From Triticum aestivum (lineage: Eukaryota; Streptophyta; Magnoliopsida; Poales; Poaceae), in NCBI RefSeq assembly GCF_018294505.1, contig NC_057802.1, forward strand, positions 316,542,921 through 316,606,920: a DNA stretch of 64,000 bases, in the 5' to 3' direction. Position numbers and translations under genes: made by a program. Below the pieces are notes generated by a model that saw only the letters and a program-made list of their open reading frames with translations, was not told where the DNA came from and did not search any database. This document shows positions 33,788 through 45,120 of this stretch, piece by piece. Each line of letters starts with the position of its first letter. The stretch's first letter is position 1.

Positions 33788-36679
33788 TGTAACATCCCAA
33801 ATTTTCAGTTTGGAATGATATACATAGATCATTCATGCATATCATATTTTTGTTGCATTTTGTTTCGCGATCCTCGAAATTCTAAGCAACTCAAGGACCC
33901 TCGGAGAGAGTTGGGGATTTCACTGTTTTCATATTTGAATCTTATCAAATATTGAAATGAGGATTATTTGTTTGAATTATTTTTCTTTTCGAAAATATTT
34001 CATATTAAAATATATGAGAGGAGATAATATGACTTCTCCAAAATAAATGAAATATTGGAGGAAAAATATTAAAATCAAATATTTGATTTTATTCGGATTT
34101 TATTGTTATTTTATTTGCATTAGAAAAATTGCATGTTTTCAAAATTTGCATTTTAGGGCCAAGAAAATGTTCATCTTGTTCTAAATATTTTATTTAAACG
34201 GTGAAAAATTTGCTTTGGTATTTTTAGATTTTTATTTATTTTTCTAGGATTTATTTTCGGCGGAATCAGTTTTCTTAAAAAAAAGAGCCCGCCGGACCGA
34301 ACTGGGCCGCGGCCCAGCTGGCCCAGCCGCCCCGCGCCGCCGTCTCCNNNNNNNNNNNNNNNNNNNNNNNNNNNNNNNNNNNNNNNNNNNNNNNNNNNNN
34401 NNNNNNNNNNNNNNNNNNNNNNNNNNNNNNNNNNNNNNNNNNNNNNNNNNNNNNNNNNNNNNNNNNNNNNNNNNNNNNNNNNNNNNNNNNNNNNNNNNNN
34501 NNNNNNNNNNNNNNNNNNNNNNNNNNNNNNNNNNNNNNNNNNNNNNNNNNNNNNNNNNNNNNNNNNNNNNNNNNNNNNNNNNNNNNNNNNNNNNNNNNNN
34601 NNNNNNNNNNNNNNNNNNNNNNNNNNNNNNNNNNNNNNNNNNNNNNNNNNNNNNNNNNNNNNNNNNNNNNNNNNNNNNNNNNNNNCCGCCCCGCGCCGCC
34701 CTCCGCCACCCCCCGCCGGCGCCGCGGAAGCCGCCGGAGCCGCCGCCGAATCCGATCCGATCTTGCCGTTCGTTTTTTTCGGTTTAGGTAAAAACCGTCG
34801 TTTTTTTTATAAAACCCTAGTTTCGTTTTTTTAAATCGGTTCGCCGGTTTTCTCGATTTAGTTTATTTAGCGGACGTTCGTCCATATGTTCGTTTTAACG
34901 AACGGTTTTCGCTCGTTAGTTACAGACAACGAACATTAGTTCGTTAGCCTGTTCGTCAGTTTTTTCTCGGGTTTTTTGCGATTATTTTCGATCGCGATTT
35001 CTGATCCGATTTTCGTTTTAGTTTATCATTTCGCTCGTTTATCGGAATCAGGCGATTCAAGCGCCTAGATCTTCGTCTCGAAGCCCTCCTTCTGTTTAAC
35101 CAACTTGAACAAGACTTTGGTAATGTAAAATTTGACTTTAGTTCAGATTAGTAAACGGATCTTGTTTCTCTCGCAGTTTGAGTTTCGTTGCTCCGTTTGA
35201 TTTGATTCTTTTTGCAAACCGGAGTTCTTAAGTTGAACTTTCTGGTCAATTCTTCTTATTTGAGTTTTTCCCATGCATCTGTGATTGATTGCTTATGTAT
35301 GCTATTGTTTGCTTGCGATAGAATTCCCGAAGTGCGAAGCGTGCTACTACGAGTCCCTAGGTTTTGCGGATCGTCAGCAAGGCAAGTAACACATTGATCA
35401 TACTCTTTTCATACCCAGTTTTTATGCATTAGCTCCAATTCTCAAACATTGCATGATTAGGATGTGATTAACTTGTGGGTATTGGGAAGTAGTTGATGAG
35501 GTAGAACCTATTGCCCTGTTATAATCAAACCCTTTGGAGTTACTTCTACGTATTGCTTATATTGCTATGCTATGCTCGTAGACGTGGTTTGGGTGAGTGA
35601 ATCCATGACAGATGTGAGATTGTTAATTAATGGTTCAACTTAAGGTGGCAACTTAAAGACATATCTGGGTGGATTGCTTGTCGGGCACCTGGAGAATCCA
35701 GTGTGGTCCTAGGATATCCCGGAGTACCCGTGTGATCATCCTAAGGTCCGCCACCCAGGCTCAAAGGGAACTGAGATATTTCATGCTAGAAACTTCCGTG
35801 TGCAGCCACAAGCTATTATGGGCTCTAGCATAGTTGAATAAGTTGCGTGAGCTCTTGAAGAGGTGGACTAGCAGATGTAGAGGGATGTAGGTTGGTATAG
35901 TCTACCCGGAGTAAAGAGTTCATGTTTCTGAAAGACTGTGTCTCGGTCATCCATTTCTCAAACACCATGTAGTGCGAGAAATCCAACGGAGGAGATCGAG
36001 TCTTGTGGGGAAAAGTGCGCAAACCTCAGCAGAGTGTACAATCTAATCATGGTTAGCCGTGTCCCCGGTTATGGACATCTTGAGTATCTAGTACTTGGAT
36101 TATCCTAAGTATCTCATCACTCTAATTTAATATTGTTGGGTTGATAATTACTTTAATTGGGATTGAGTTGGAGGAACCTTCTCAATGATGTTTCAACTAC
36201 CATGATAGTTAAAATAAAACTTATTCCTTTGTTGTAGGAAAAAATTGGCTTTTCGCAAAACTATAACCATAGAGCTTTCCACCAGCCAAATATGCATGTA
36301 GTGATAGCATTATTCTGTTCTTGCTCTACTGTGTTACATTGCCAGCATATTCCATGTGCTGACCCGTTTTCGGGCTGCAACGTATTATGTTGCAGACTTT
36401 TCAGACGAGGAGTAAGGTTCGTTAGGTCATTGCCGTGCAGCTCAGCTATGCCGTTGGAGTTGATGGACTCACTTTATCTTCCAAGCCTTCTGCTGTTATC
36501 GTATTAGATGGTCTTAAGCCATATTTATTGTAATAAGTTCTCTTCTGAGACATTTGATGTAATAAGTGTGTGATTGCTACTCTGTTATAAATCCTTCGAG
36601 TACTGTGTGTGTCAGCATTACCTATCCAGGGATGACACTGAAGCACAGAGACTTGACCGTTTGAGGCCGGGTCGCTACA
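33788..36679 (+). mobile_element. Solo LTR E' of the gypsy family, TSD CTAGG
   Basis: It begins TGTAACATCCCAAATTTTC, ends GGGTCGCTACA, and is flanked by CTAGG at 33783-33787 and 36680-36684. It is the same family as E but in + orientation and visibly more diverged. No internal region is present. Such solo LTRs come from recombination between the two LTRs of one element. A 338-base assembly gap is inside. Confidence 0.9.
34348..34685. other. Assembly gap (N)
   Basis: There are 338 unknown bases in the GC-rich part of the solo LTR, at the position matching the gaps in the two E LTRs. Confidence 0.99.
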
Positions 36680-36684
36680 CTAGG

Positions 36685-38037
36685 AACAATTGATGCGTGT
36701 TGTAGGGGTGCCCTCCCCATGTATATAAAGGAGGGAGAGGGAGGGAGGCAGCCTAGGGCGCGCCCAAGTAGGAGGAATCCTACTTGGGCCCCTAGTCTAA
36801 TTCGGCCCCCCCTTACCATACTTGGACAAGGGGGATAGGAAGGAGGGGGGAGGGGAAGGAAGCAGGAGTCCTACTTCATACTTTCCTTTTCCTCCTCTCC
36901 TTTCCCTTTCTCCCCACGTGACTGGCCCTATAGGGGGCGCACCAGCCCCTTGTGGGATGGTGTGTTCCCTTACTTGGCGCATTAAGCCCATATGTTGGCC
37001 GTGGGTTGCCCGGAACCCCTTCCGGTGACCCGGTATCAACCGGAACACTTCCGGTGTCCAAATACTATCGTCCTATATATGAATCTTTACCTCTCGACCA
37101 TTTATAGACTCCTCGTCATGTCCATGATCTCATCCGGGACTCCGAAAAAACTTTGGTCATCAAATCACATAACTCATAATACAAATCATCATCGAACGTT
37201 AAGCGTGCGGACCCTACGGGTTTGAGAACTATGTAGACTTGACCAAGACACATCTCTGGTCAATAACCAATAGCGAAACCTGGATGCTCATATTGGCTCC
37301 TACATATTCTACGAAGATCTTTATCGGTCAAACCGCATAACAACATACGTTGTTCCCTTTGTCATCGGTATGTTACTTGCCCGAGATTCGATCGTCGGTA
37401 TCATCATACCTAGTTCAATCTCGTTACCGGCAAGTCTCTTTACTTGTTCCGTAATGCATCATCCCGTGAGTAACTCATTAGTCACATTGCTTGCAAGGCT
37501 TATAGTGATGTGCATTACCGAGAGGGCCCAGAGATACCTCTCCGATACACGGAGTGACAAATCCTAATCTCGATCTATGCCAACCCAACAAACACCTTCG
37601 GAGACATCTGTAGAGCATCTTTATAATCACCCAGTTACGTTGTGACGTTTGATAGCACACAAGGTGTTCCTCCGGTATTCCGGAGTTGCATAATCTCATA
37701 GTCAGAGGAACATATATAAGTCATGATGAAAGCAATAGCAATAAAACTAAACGATCTTTATGCTAAGCTAATGGATGGGTCTTGTCCATCACATCGTTCT
37801 CTAATGATGTGACCCCGTTCATCAAATGACAACACATGTCTATGGTCAGGAAACATAACCATCTTTGATTAACGAGCTAGTCAAGTAGAGGCATACTAGG
37901 GACACTCTGTTTTGTCTATGTATTCACACATGTACTAAGTTTCCGGTTAATACAATTCTAGCATGAGTAATAAACATTTATCATGATATAAGGAAATATA
38001 ACAACTTTATTATTGCCTCTAGGGCATATTTCCTTCA
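36685..38037 (-). repeat. Element B' 5' LTR, right piece
   Basis: This is the U3 side of the LTR, ending on the + strand in CATATTTCCTTCA at 38037. A TATA box (TTTATATAC on the - strand) lies at 36721-36729. With 33405-33787 it gives an LTR of about 1.74 kb. Confidence 0.87.
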
Positions 38038-38724
38038 ATCCTTGCTTCCATGGTCTTGGAGAGCAACCGCAAGAGTTGTTACCCTCCGGCAGAGATCACG
38101 CGGATCCTCATCTTCAAGCATCACAAATTCATCGGCCTCATCAAGGACCACTTCAAAGTTGGACTGTTGGATTCTTGAGCTTCCCTTGTACATAGAAACA
38201 ATGTGCTCCCAACAATCCTTTGCACGAGTGAAAGGTCGAAGGTGTGATAGATCTTCGGGAGGGACCGCATCTTGAAGGATGAACAAAGCGGAGTGATTGT
38301 ATTGATTGTCCACTTCTTCTCTTGGGGTGAAGTTGCTTAGATCATGCGGGTAGAAACCTTGCTCAATGATTCTCCAAAGGTTAGTTGAGCAATGATTCAA
38401 ATGAGAGTTAATGCGAAAGACCCAATTGGCAAAATCACCCTTAACAAGCTTGGGAGGAGGACCATAATTATTAATGCGAGGTGTGGGGACCGGTCCTCCA
38501 TAGGGCGGGGGAGGGGGAACCGAGGCAAAGGTTCCCGTCCCATTCTTGTCATGAGGGGAAGGAACATGAGTACCTTTAACCGCTTCCTTGGCGGAATTGG
38601 CCTCCAACTTCGATGTCGTGGGATTAACCACAAGCAAGGGATCATGAGTGGATTTCATCCCCTCAAGTAATTCTTTAAGCATGGACTTGACTTCGGTCGT
38701 CATAGACGTCTTAAGTGAAGCCAT
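38038..38724 (-). pseudogene. Element A gag, N-terminal part
   Basis: It has 229 codons from ATG at 38724 and holds a copia-type gag domain: LVKGDFANWVFRINSHL, then WRIIEQGF, LFILQDAV, RAKDCWEHIVSMYKG and DPRDLCRRV. The frame stops at once at TGA (38035-38037), which is formed by the first bases of the B' LTR. The downstream half of the same ORF continues in frame at 14799. The total gag would be about 806 codons. Confidence 0.87.
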
Positions 38725-38850
38725 AGCTTCATTTAAGTCGTCTCAAGTGATCGAAGTCAACTCCACGGCCTCGGGCACTTCCTCCTCAGTGTCAACCATA
38801 CTCTTCGGGTGGTGAAACCCTTAATCAAGAGACGGGGCTCTGATACCAAT
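38725..38850 (-). other. Element A leader and primer-binding site
   Basis: On the - strand TTGGTATCAGAGCCCC begins right after the LTR end, at 38834-38849. This is a full initiator-Met tRNA primer site. A short leader separates it from the gag ATG. Confidence 0.88.
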
Positions 38851-39939
38851 TGAAAGGAGCGATATGGTTGACTAGAGGGGGGGTGAATAGGCAACTACCA
38901 ATTTTTAGCTTTTCTTAACAAATTAGGTTTAGCAACAAATAGATTGTCTAGATGTGCAACTAGGTGAGCAACCTATATGATGCAAACAACAACAACAACA
39001 ACAACAACAAGTGCAAGCAAAGGATACAACACAATAAGCTTGCACAAAGTAAAGGGAAGAGATAACCACAAGTGGAGCCGATGGAGACGAGGATGTGTTA
39101 CCGAAGTTCCTTCCCTTTGGGGGAAGTACGTCTCCGTTGGAGCGGTGTGGAGGCACAATGCTCCACAAGAAGCCACTAGGGACACCGTATTCTCCTCACG
39201 CCGTCACACAATGCGAGATGCCGTGATTCCACTAGTGTTTCCCTTGAAGGCGGCGACCGAACCTTTACAAACAAGGTTGGGCCTATCTCCACAACTTGAT
39301 TGGAGGCTCCAACGATACCACGGAGCTTCACCACAATGGAATGTGGCTCCGAGGTGACCTCAACCGTCTAGGGTGCTCAAACACCCAAGAGTAACAAGAT
39401 CCGCAAGGGATTAGTGGGGGGAATCTAATTTCTCTTGGTGGAAGTGTAGATCCGGGCCTTCTCAACCAATCCTTAGAAAATCAACAAGTTTGATTGGCTA
39501 GGGAGAGAGATCGGGCGAAAATGAGCTTTGGAGCAACAATGGAGTTTGGGGGAGGAAGAGGTGAGTCTTCTTGGGGAAGAAAACCCCCTTTTATAGTGGG
39601 GGGAAATAATCCAACCGTTATGCATCTCACAGCCCACAGACGAGCGGTACTACCCCTCCATGAGCGGTACTACCGTTCTTCGAGCGGTACTAGCGCGCAT
39701 TTACAAGATGCACGGGAGAAAGAAGAACGGGGGAAAAGCAGAGGGCCGGGCGGTGGTAGCCGCGGTAGTAGGGGCGGTACTACCGCCTATAGGCAGTACT
39801 ACCGCTGCTACATCCACCCATTTTCTGGGAAAAATGAGAAGCATGGTAATAACCCAGAGGAACCACCGTAGATCCCGACAAGAAAAATCGAGGGCCCAGC
39901 CACGAGCGGTAGTGCGAGCGGTGGTCACAACGGTACTAC
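38851..39939 (-). repeat. Element A 5' LTR, truncated
   Basis: It aligns with 9976-11064. The TATA box is conserved at 39589-39595. The alignment stops at CGGTACTAC, where D1 begins. The remaining 360 bp or so of the LTR should lie to the right of D1, beyond the window. Confidence 0.85.
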
Positions 39940-40484
39940 TGATACATCTCCAACATATCTATAATCTATGAAGTATTCATGCCATGTTTACAACAATTTT
40001 ATATGATTTTGGTATGATTTGATTAGAGCTAATCCGGATTGACGTTGTTTTCAGCAGAACTACCGTGGTGTCGTTTTTTGTGCAGAAATAGAAGTTCTCG
40101 GAATGGGCTGAAAATTTACGGTGATTTTTTATGGACCAAAAGAGACCCCCGAAGCACAAGAGTTGTGCCAGAAGAGTCTCGAGGCAACGACAGGGGTGGG
40201 GGGCGCGCCCCCCTGTCTTGCCGCTACCTCGTGGATGCCCTTGACGTGAGACCGATGCCAAAAATTCCTATAAATACCAAAACCCCCGAAAAAAAACCTA
40301 GATCGGGGGTTCCGCCGCCGCAAGCCTCTATAGCCACGGAAAAACAATCGGGAGCCTGTTCCGGCACCCTGCCAGAGGGGGAAACCATCATAGGAGGCCA
40401 TCTTCATCATCCCGACGATCTCCATGACAAGAATGGAGTAGTTCACCCTCGAGGCTAAGGTTATGTACCAGTAGCTATGTGTTC

Positions 40485-40525
<41 letters not shown>

Positions 40526-41100
40526 TTCTTGGTATGGCACAATCTTGATGTACCACGAGCTTTGTTATTATAGTTGAATCATATGGTGTTTCTTCCCCTC
40601 TACCTTCTTGTGATGAATTGAGTTTTACCTTTGAGGTTTCACTATTATCGGGTCGAATACTATTATGGATTTGAGAACACTTGATGTATTTCTTGCCTGG
40701 GATACCCGTGGTGACAATGGGGTGTTCTATTGATTCACTTGATGTATGTTTTCGCACTCAGCTCATGATTCCCGAGGTGACATTAGGGTAATCTATGCAT
40801 AGGGATTGATGCGTGTTTTCGTCCTTGTTTCTCCAGTAGGAATCTTGGGGCACTCTTTGAGGTTCTTTGTGTTGGATTGAATATTATGAATGTGAAGTTG
40901 TTTGATGCATATCGTATAATTGACCCATGGATACTTGTGGTGACATTGGATTATCTAGGTGACATTAGGGTTGATTGATGTGTGTCATATGGTGTTATTT
41001 TACTACGAACTCTATGGCTGTTTGTGACACTTAAAGGAATAGCTCAATGGATTGATCGGAAAGAATAACTTTGAGGTAGTTTCTTACCCTACAAGCAATT
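39940..41100 (+). repeat. D1 left LTR, 3' end lost
   Basis: It starts TGATACATCTCCAACATAT, with CG to CA changes at two CpG sites relative to the sister LTRs. TATAAAT lies at 40269-40275. A (TC)18 microsatellite lies at 40487-40522. The match to the full LTR ends near CTACAAGCAATTT. Confidence 0.8.
40487..40522. repeat. (TC)18 microsatellite
   Basis: A pure TC run within the D1 LTR. The D1 right LTR has only a short interrupted version at 45667-45686, so the expansion is specific to this copy. Confidence 0.97.
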
Positions 41101-41114
41101 TTATGGTGTTATTT

Positions 41115-44100
41115 TGCTATAAAGAATAAAGATAACCATGAAACATGTCATCATAATTTTAATTTTCAATTGGATTATGCCTCACATGATAGTTATTTTG
41201 CTGAGTTTGTTCCCACTACTATCCATGAGAATAAATTTGCTTATGTGGAGAGTAATACAATTTCTATGCTTGTGGATCATGAAAAGAATGCTTTATGTGA
41301 TAGTTATATTGTTGAATTCATTCATGATGGTGCTGAAATTATTACGAGAGAGGAAAAAATGCCTCTACATATTGCAATAATATCAAGTTTCCTCTCTATG
41401 TGTTGAAAATCTTGAAGTTATGCTTGTTTTGCCTTCCTATGCAAGTTGATGCTTGTTCCCATAAGTTGTTTGCTCACAGAATACCTATGCATTAGACTTA
41501 AATGAGCTAGTCATATACTTCATGATGCTCTCTTTGTGTTTCAATTCTTATCCTTTATATGAGCATCATTGAAATCATCATGCCTAGCTAAAAAGGCATT
41601 AAAAGCGCTTGTTGGGAGACAACCCAATATTTACCCCTTTTGTTTTTGAGTGTTCACGTGATTATACTACTGTATTGATCATGTTTTATAGATTTTGTTT
41701 CAATAAAGTGCCAAGTAAAGCCTTTGGGATAATGTGGATGATAATTGACTTGATTCTGTGCAAAAACATAAACGTTTGCTTCCAGTCACAGAATTGTTTA
41801 AATTCACCGGAGTGTGATAAAATTCTGATTTTTTTACACATTATTGATATACAAATTTCCTACGTTGTCCAAATTTTTCAGAATTGTTGGAGTAACAGAA
41901 GTATCGTTAATGTTCAGACCATTCGAGATTGTTATGTTTTTGACAGATTCTATTTTCAATGCATAGTTTGCTTGTTTTCTAGTTTCTATGGCTTATAATG
42001 CTCAATATAAATTGTAGAAATGATATGGTAGAGTAGACATTGTGTGAGAAAATTTATGAATCTTATCTTGACCGTACCAAAGTGAATGATTTGTCTTTAT
42101 CATACTAACCCATCTCATGAAGTTCTGTTAAGTTTTATGTGATTGAAGTTTTCAAGTTTTGGGTGAGATATCCATATGAGGAGAATAAGGAGTGGCAAGA
42201 CCCTAAGCTTGGGGATGCCCAAGGCACCCCAAGGTAATATTCAAGGAATACCCGAGCAACTAAGCTTGGGGATGCCCCAGAAGGCATCCCCTCTTTCGTC
42301 TTCAATATTATTGGTAACCTTACTTGGAGCTATATTTTTATTCGTCACATGATATGAGTTTTTCTTGGAGTGTCATTTTCTTTTATTAGGATTTGCTTGA
42401 TGTTATTTAGAGTAATGTTTTGCATCCTTTAGTTCAATAAAAAATTTCAAGTATAGCCTTTACCATGCTTATTTTGCAAGTCCATATGTTGCTGTTTTGA
42501 AAACAAATTTTTTTCTATCATTGTCTGAATTGTTATGTCAGAACATGATAAATTCTTGAAATTTTTACACATTATTCTATGATAAATTTTCTAGAGTATG
42601 GTAAATTTTCAGAATTTTTGGAGTTATATAAATATGGATTTTCTTGCATTCTTTACAATTTGTTCTGTTTAGAAAGATTGCTGTTATGTTTGCATTGTTT
42701 GCATATGTTTGCTTATCTAATGATTCCATTTGAGGATCTGAGTATTAAATATTCAAAGCATTTAGTATGAAATGTTAAATAATAATTTTAGTGATTTTCT
42801 ACAGTGGTGAATGATAAGGTTTTGCATTGATTTATACTAACTTATCTCACGAGTTCTTGTTGAGTTTTGTGTGGATGAAGTTTTTAAAATTTAGGGAAAC
42901 CGTGATATGAGAGGAAATAAGGAGACACAAGAGATCAAGATTGGGGATGCCCAAGGCATCCCTAGTTAACATTCCAAGAAGTCTCAAGCATCTAAGCTTG
43001 GGGATGCCCTTGTTGGCATCCCACCCTTCTTCTTCAACAATTATCAGTTAGCCTCGGTTGAGCCTAAGTTTTTGCTTCTTCACATGATATGTGCTATCCT
43101 TGGAATGTCATTTTATTTTGTTTGGCTTGTTTTAATAATATCCCAAGATCTGAAATTTTCAAATGAGATAGAGTCTTCACATAGCTACATAATTATTCAA
43201 CTACTAATTGATCTTCACTTATAGTTTTTTTGGAGTAGTTTGTCTGTTGCTCTAGTGTTTCACTTATATCTTTTTAGAGCACGACGGTGGTTTTATTTTG
43301 AAGAAATTGATGAACTCTCATGCTTCACTTATATTATTTTGAGAGTCTTAAACAACATGGTAATTTGCTTAGGTTATGAATTTAGTCCTAATTTGATGGG
43401 CATCCAAGAGGGATATAATAAAAACTTTCGTATAAAGTGCATTGAATACTATGAGAAGTTTGATTCCTTGTGATTGTTTTGAGATTTAAAGATGGTGATA
43501 TTAGAGTCATGCTAGTGAGTAATTGTGGATTGGTAGAAATACTTGTGTTGAAGTTTGTGATTCCCGTAGCATGCATGTATGGTGAACCGTTATGTGATGA
43601 AGTCGGAGCATGATTTATTTATTGATTGTCTTATGAGTGGCGGTCGGGGACGAGCGATGGTCTTTTCCTAGCAATCTATCCCCCTAGGATCATGCATGTA
43701 GTACTTTGTTTCGATAGCTAATAAACTTTTGCAATAAGTATGTGAGTTCTTTATGACTAATGTTGGGTCCATGGATTATACACACTCTCACCCTTCCACC
43801 ATTTCTAGCCACTCTAGTACCATGCAACTTTCGCCGATACATGAAACCCACCATATACCTTCCTCAAAACAGCCACCATACCTACCTATTATGGCATTTC
43901 CATAGCCATTCCGAGATATATTGCCATGCAACTTCCACCGTTCCGTTTATTATGACACGCTTCATCATTGTCATATTGCTTTGCATGATCATGTAGCTGA
44001 CATCGTATTTGTGGCAAAGCCACCATTCATATTTTTTTATACATGTCACTCTTGAGTCATTGCACATCCCGGTACACCGCCGGAGGCATTCGTATAGAGT

Positions 44101-45120
44101 CATATTTTTGTTCTAAGTATCGAGTTGTAATTCTTCAGTTGTATAGTAAATTAAAGTGTGATGATCAACATTATTAGAGCATTGTCCCATGTGAGGAAAG
44201 GATGATGGAGACTATGATTCCTCCACAAGTCGGGATGAGACTCCGGACAAAAAATAAAAAAAAGAGGAAAGAAAAAAGGGAAAAAGAGAAAAAAGAGAGG
44301 CCAAAGAGCCCAAAATAAAGAAATGAGAGAAAAGAGAGAAGAGGCAATGCTACTATCCTTTTTGCACACTTGTGCTTCAAAGTAGCACCATGATCTTGAT
44401 AGGGAGTCTCCTATTTTGTAACTTCCATATACTAGTGGCAAATTTTCATTATAGAACTTGGCTTGTATATTCCAATGATGGGCTTCCTCAAATTTCCCTA
44501 GGTCTTCGTGAGCAAGCGAGTTGGATGCACACCCACTTAGTTTCTTTTTGAGCTTTCATACACTTATAGCTCTAGTGCATTCGTTGCATGGAAATCCCTA
44601 CTCACTCACATTGATATCTATTGATGGGCATCTCCATAGCTCGTTAATACGCCTAGTTGATGTGAGAATATCTCCTTCTTTTTGTCTTCACCACAACCAC
44701 CATATTCTATTCCACCTATCGTGCTATATCCATGGCTCACGCTCATGTATTGCATGAAAGTTGAAAAAGTTTGAGAACATCAAAAGTATGAAACAATTGC
44801 TTGGCTTGTCATCGGGGTTGTGCATGATAAAATACTGTGTGTGGTGAAGATGAGCATAGATAGACTATATGATTTTGTAGGGATAACTTTCTTTGGCCAT
44901 GTTATTTTGAGAAGAAATGATTGCTTTATTAGTATGCTTGAAGAATTATTGTTTTTATGTCAATATTAAACTTTTGTTTTGAATCTTATGGATCTGAATA
45001 TTCTTGCCACAATAAAGAAGATTACATTGATAAATATGCTAGGTAGCATTCATACTTAATAAATTCTTTCTTTTATCATTTACCTACTCAAGGACGAGCA
45101 AGAATTAAGCTTGGGGATGC
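41115..45120 (+). mobile_element. D1 internal region, mostly non-coding
   Basis: It opens with a fragment of the D-family ORF (FNFQLDYASHDSYF, VDHEKNALCDSYIVEFIHD; 41130-41406) found more fully at 48930-49390. Then come a tandem duplicated section (about 41760-42360 and 42480-43110), PPT-like hairpins (42204-42292, 42937-43022) and a purine-rich tract (44245-44340). The stretch 41600-45120 is related to 52880-55660 of element C. No intact gene is visible. Confidence 0.7.

Larger units (their letters stand above)
14805..38037 (-). mobile_element. Element B': Ty1/copia inside A gag, TSD ATCCT
   Basis: It is flanked by ATCCT at 14800-14804 and 38038-38042. On the - strand it starts TGAAGGAAATATGCC at 38037 and ends CCCCAACA at 14805. 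The parts are the 5' LTR (38037-33405, split by solo LTR E'), PBS and leader (33404-33177), a decayed gag-pol (to 28478), and the 3' LTR (16505-14805). The 3' junction is damaged: E and a deletion removed the PPT and about 30 bp of LTR. It is the same family as B. Confidence 0.85.
9976..39939 (-). mobile_element. Element A: Ty1/copia, split by B' and cut by D1
   Basis: Read on the - strand from right to left: truncated 5' LTR (38851-39939), PBS, gag (38724-38038 plus 14799-13066), protease, integrase, PPT, 3' LTR (9976-11425). B' and its passengers occupy 14805-38037. The 5' LTR lacks its first 360 bp or so because D1 was inserted at 39940. The element has no reverse transcriptase or RNase H, so it could move only with enzymes from elsewhere. 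Confidence 0.82.

Noticed and set aside
34275..34709. ORF across the third gap
   Set aside because: Almost all residues are unknown.
38835..38850. Possible tRNA gene, because of tRNA-like TGGTATCAGAGC words (also 16692 and 25185)
   Set aside because: Only the primer-binding 12-mers are present, right next to LTR ends. No cloverleaf can be drawn.
40129..40542. 137-residue ORF with RERERERE run, and similar ones at 45392 and 46805
   Set aside because: It is a translation of the TC microsatellite and LTR on the antisense strand.
44174..44441. Phe-rich - strand ORFs as a membrane protein
   Set aside because: They are the translation of a purine-rich non-coding tract that is shared with element C but not conserved as a frame there.
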